Shown: one piece after another, positions 62,884-64,000 of the stretch
How positions within the stretch are numbered: position 1 is the stretch's first letter
Layout: every line of letters begins with the position of its first letter
DNA from: Rhodoblastus sp963804045
Lineage (GTDB): Bacteria; Pseudomonadota; Alphaproteobacteria; Rhizobiales; Beijerinckiaceae
Assembly (NCBI GenBank): GCA_963804045.1
Contig: CAWDOR010000008.1
Coordinates: forward strand, 1 to 64,000
Reading direction: 5' to 3'
Length of the DNA stretch: 64,000 nt
Program-made: the position numbers and the translations under genes
Notes under the pieces: generated by a model
Seen by the model: the letters and a program-made list of their open reading frames with translations, nothing else
Database searches by the model: none
Told to the model about the DNA's origin: nothing

Positions 62884-63993
62884 ATGCCGAAAATCTTTCG
62901 CGCGCTCGGCGCCATGACCGGCACCTCCATGGACGGCGTCGATCTCGCTTTGGTCGAGACCGATGGCCGCAAGACGTTGAAATTCGGCGCTTGCGCCAGT
63001 TTCGCCTTTTCCGCCGCCGACCGCGCCGTCTTGCGCGCGGCGGTCGAGGCGGCGCGCGGGCTGACGCGGCGCGACCAGCGCCCCGGTCCGGTCGCGGCGG
63101 CCGAGGCTTTGGTCACGGCGCGCCATATCGAGGCCGTTGAAAAATTTCTCGAGGCCGAAAAAATCTCGCCCGCGGCGATCGATCTGATCGGCTTTCACGG
63201 CCAGACCGTGCTGCATCGTCCGGAAAAAGGCTTGACCGTGCAATTGGGCGACGGCGCCTTGCTCGCGCGGCAGGCGGGCATAGACGTGGTCTATGACTTG
63301 CGCGCCGCCGATCTCGAAAACGGCGGGCAGGGGGCGCCGCTGGTCCCGGTCTATCACGCGGCGCTGGCGGAAAGCTCCGGCGTGGCCGCGCCCTTGCTCT
63401 TCGTCAATATTGGCGGCGTCGCCAATGTCACTTTTTGCCCGCCGGGCGAGGAGCCTCTGGCCTGCGACGTCGGGCCGGGCAATGCTTTGCTCGACGATCT
63501 CATGCTCTCGCGCACGGGCCGGGCGATGGACGAGAATGGCGCGGCGGCCCTGGCCGGCAAGGTCGACGCGGCGGCGCTGGCGGCGCTGGCGCGAAATCCC
63601 TATTTCGCGCAAAAGCCGCCGAAATCCCTGGACCGCAACGCTTTTGACGCGGCGCCGGTCGCCCATCTGTCGCTGGAGGACGCGGCGGCGACGCTTTGCG
63701 CCTTTACCGCCCTGGGCATTCTCTCGGCGCTGGCTTTTGTGCCGGCGCCGCCCGCGATGATCGTGCTCTGCGGCGGCGGCGCCCGCAATCCCGCGCTGGT
63801 CGCCGCCTTGCAAGCCGGCGCGCCCTGTCCGGTGCGCCGCGCCGAGGATTTTGGCTGGGACTCCCAGGCCATAGAAGCCCAGGCTTTCGCCTATCTGGCG
63901 GTGCGTTCGGCCAAAGGCCTGCCGCTGACTTTTCCGGGCACCACCGGGGTCCAGGCCCCGACGTCGGGCGGCAAGCTCGCCTGGGCGGGCTGA
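62884..63993 (+). CDS. anmK: Anhydro-N-acetylmuramic acid kinase
   Basis: It phosphorylates and opens 1,6-anhydroMurNAc in peptidoglycan recycling. The 369-residue protein has the ASKHA fold marks MTGTSMDGVDLALVE near residue 11, IGFHGQTVLHRP near 101, NIGGVANVTF near 180, CDVGPGNALLDDLM near 197 and CGGGARNPAL near 297. GGGGAAG precedes the ATG at 62884. It is divergent from the glutathione transferase gene. Confidence 0.95.
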   Translation: MPKIFRALGAMTGTSMDGVDLALVETDGRKTLKFGACASFAFSAADRAVLRAAVEAARGLTRRDQRPGPVAAAEALVTARHIEAVEKFLEAEKISPAAIDLIGFHGQTVLHRPEKGLTVQLGDGALLARQAGIDVVYDLRAADLENGGQGAPLVPVYHAALAESSGVAAPLLFVNIGGVANVTFCPPGEEPLACDVGPGNALLDDLMLSRTGRAMDENGAAALAGKVDAAALAALARNPYFAQKPPKSLDRNAFDAAPVAHLSLEDAAATLCAFTALGILSALAFVPAPPAMIVLCGGGARNPALVAALQAGAPCPVRRAEDFGWDSQAIEAQAFAYLAVRSAKGLPLTFPGTTGVQAPTSGGKLAWAG

Positions 63994-64000
63994 GCCGCCG

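Overview
The window is GC-rich chromosomal DNA from an alphaproteobacterium, most likely of the order Hyphomicrobiales (Rhizobiales). Support comes from the full nuoA-N operon trailing into birA, rnj and a methylmalonyl-CoA epimerase; the tig-clpP-clpX-lon-hup cluster; DUF2842; a COX15-type heme A synthase; and dispersed intergenic repeats typical of this group. A stand-alone malyl-CoA lyase and a large copper locus would fit a methylotroph or methanotroph such as the Methylocystis/Methylosinus group. That is an inference; no methane monooxygenase gene is present here.

Layout. 1-3700: start of a minus-strand exported protein, a divergent unknown protein behind a perfect palindrome, a repeat island, a secreted autotransporter and DUF2842. 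3800-6100: Spy-like periplasmic protein, ctaA and a BrnT/BrnA toxin-antitoxin pair. 6160-25421 (minus strand): thioesterase, mce, rnj, birA and nuoN to nuoA. This operon carries three extra genes: two tandem DUF2059 proteins between nuoC and nuoD, and a 70-residue membrane protein overlapping nuoD and nuoE. 25776-35170: beta-carbonic anhydrase, tRNA-Asp, a ClpP-fold periplasmic protein, tRNA-Val, HU, lon, clpX, clpP, tig and tRNA-Leu. 35369-41312: a membrane protein, a double-CDGSH iron-sulfur protein, the NAD(P)HX repair enzyme, malyl-CoA lyase, a nitrobindin-like protein, tRNA-Thr, rlmB and tRNA-Tyr.

41364-56971 is the most distinctive region. Two unknown minus-strand genes stand divergent to a plus-strand array: DUF2946-like protein, Crp/Fnr regulator, PCuAC copper chaperone, SCO protein, DUF2946-like protein, two tandem OprC-type copper receptors, DUF2946-like protein, a third TonB-dependent receptor, a PepSY membrane protein with a histidine-rich segment, ExbB, ExbD, TonB and a small TonB-C-domain protein. 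It reads as a self-contained copper acquisition locus with its own energising complex and regulator. A TTGAC-N4-GxCAA dyad lies at or upstream of each of the three DUF2946 genes. 57050-64000: a Do-like protease, a small membrane protein, a flavin reductase-family protein, a Tag-like glycosylase, a chemotaxis receptor, a double hairpin repeat, a glutathione transferase and anmK.

Six genes (rnj, hup, clpX, the PepSY gene, the small TonB-C gene and the glutathione transferase) are each split by one single-base indel, several in homopolymers. The pattern points to residual sequencing error rather than real gene loss, so these genes are annotated over their intact spans.
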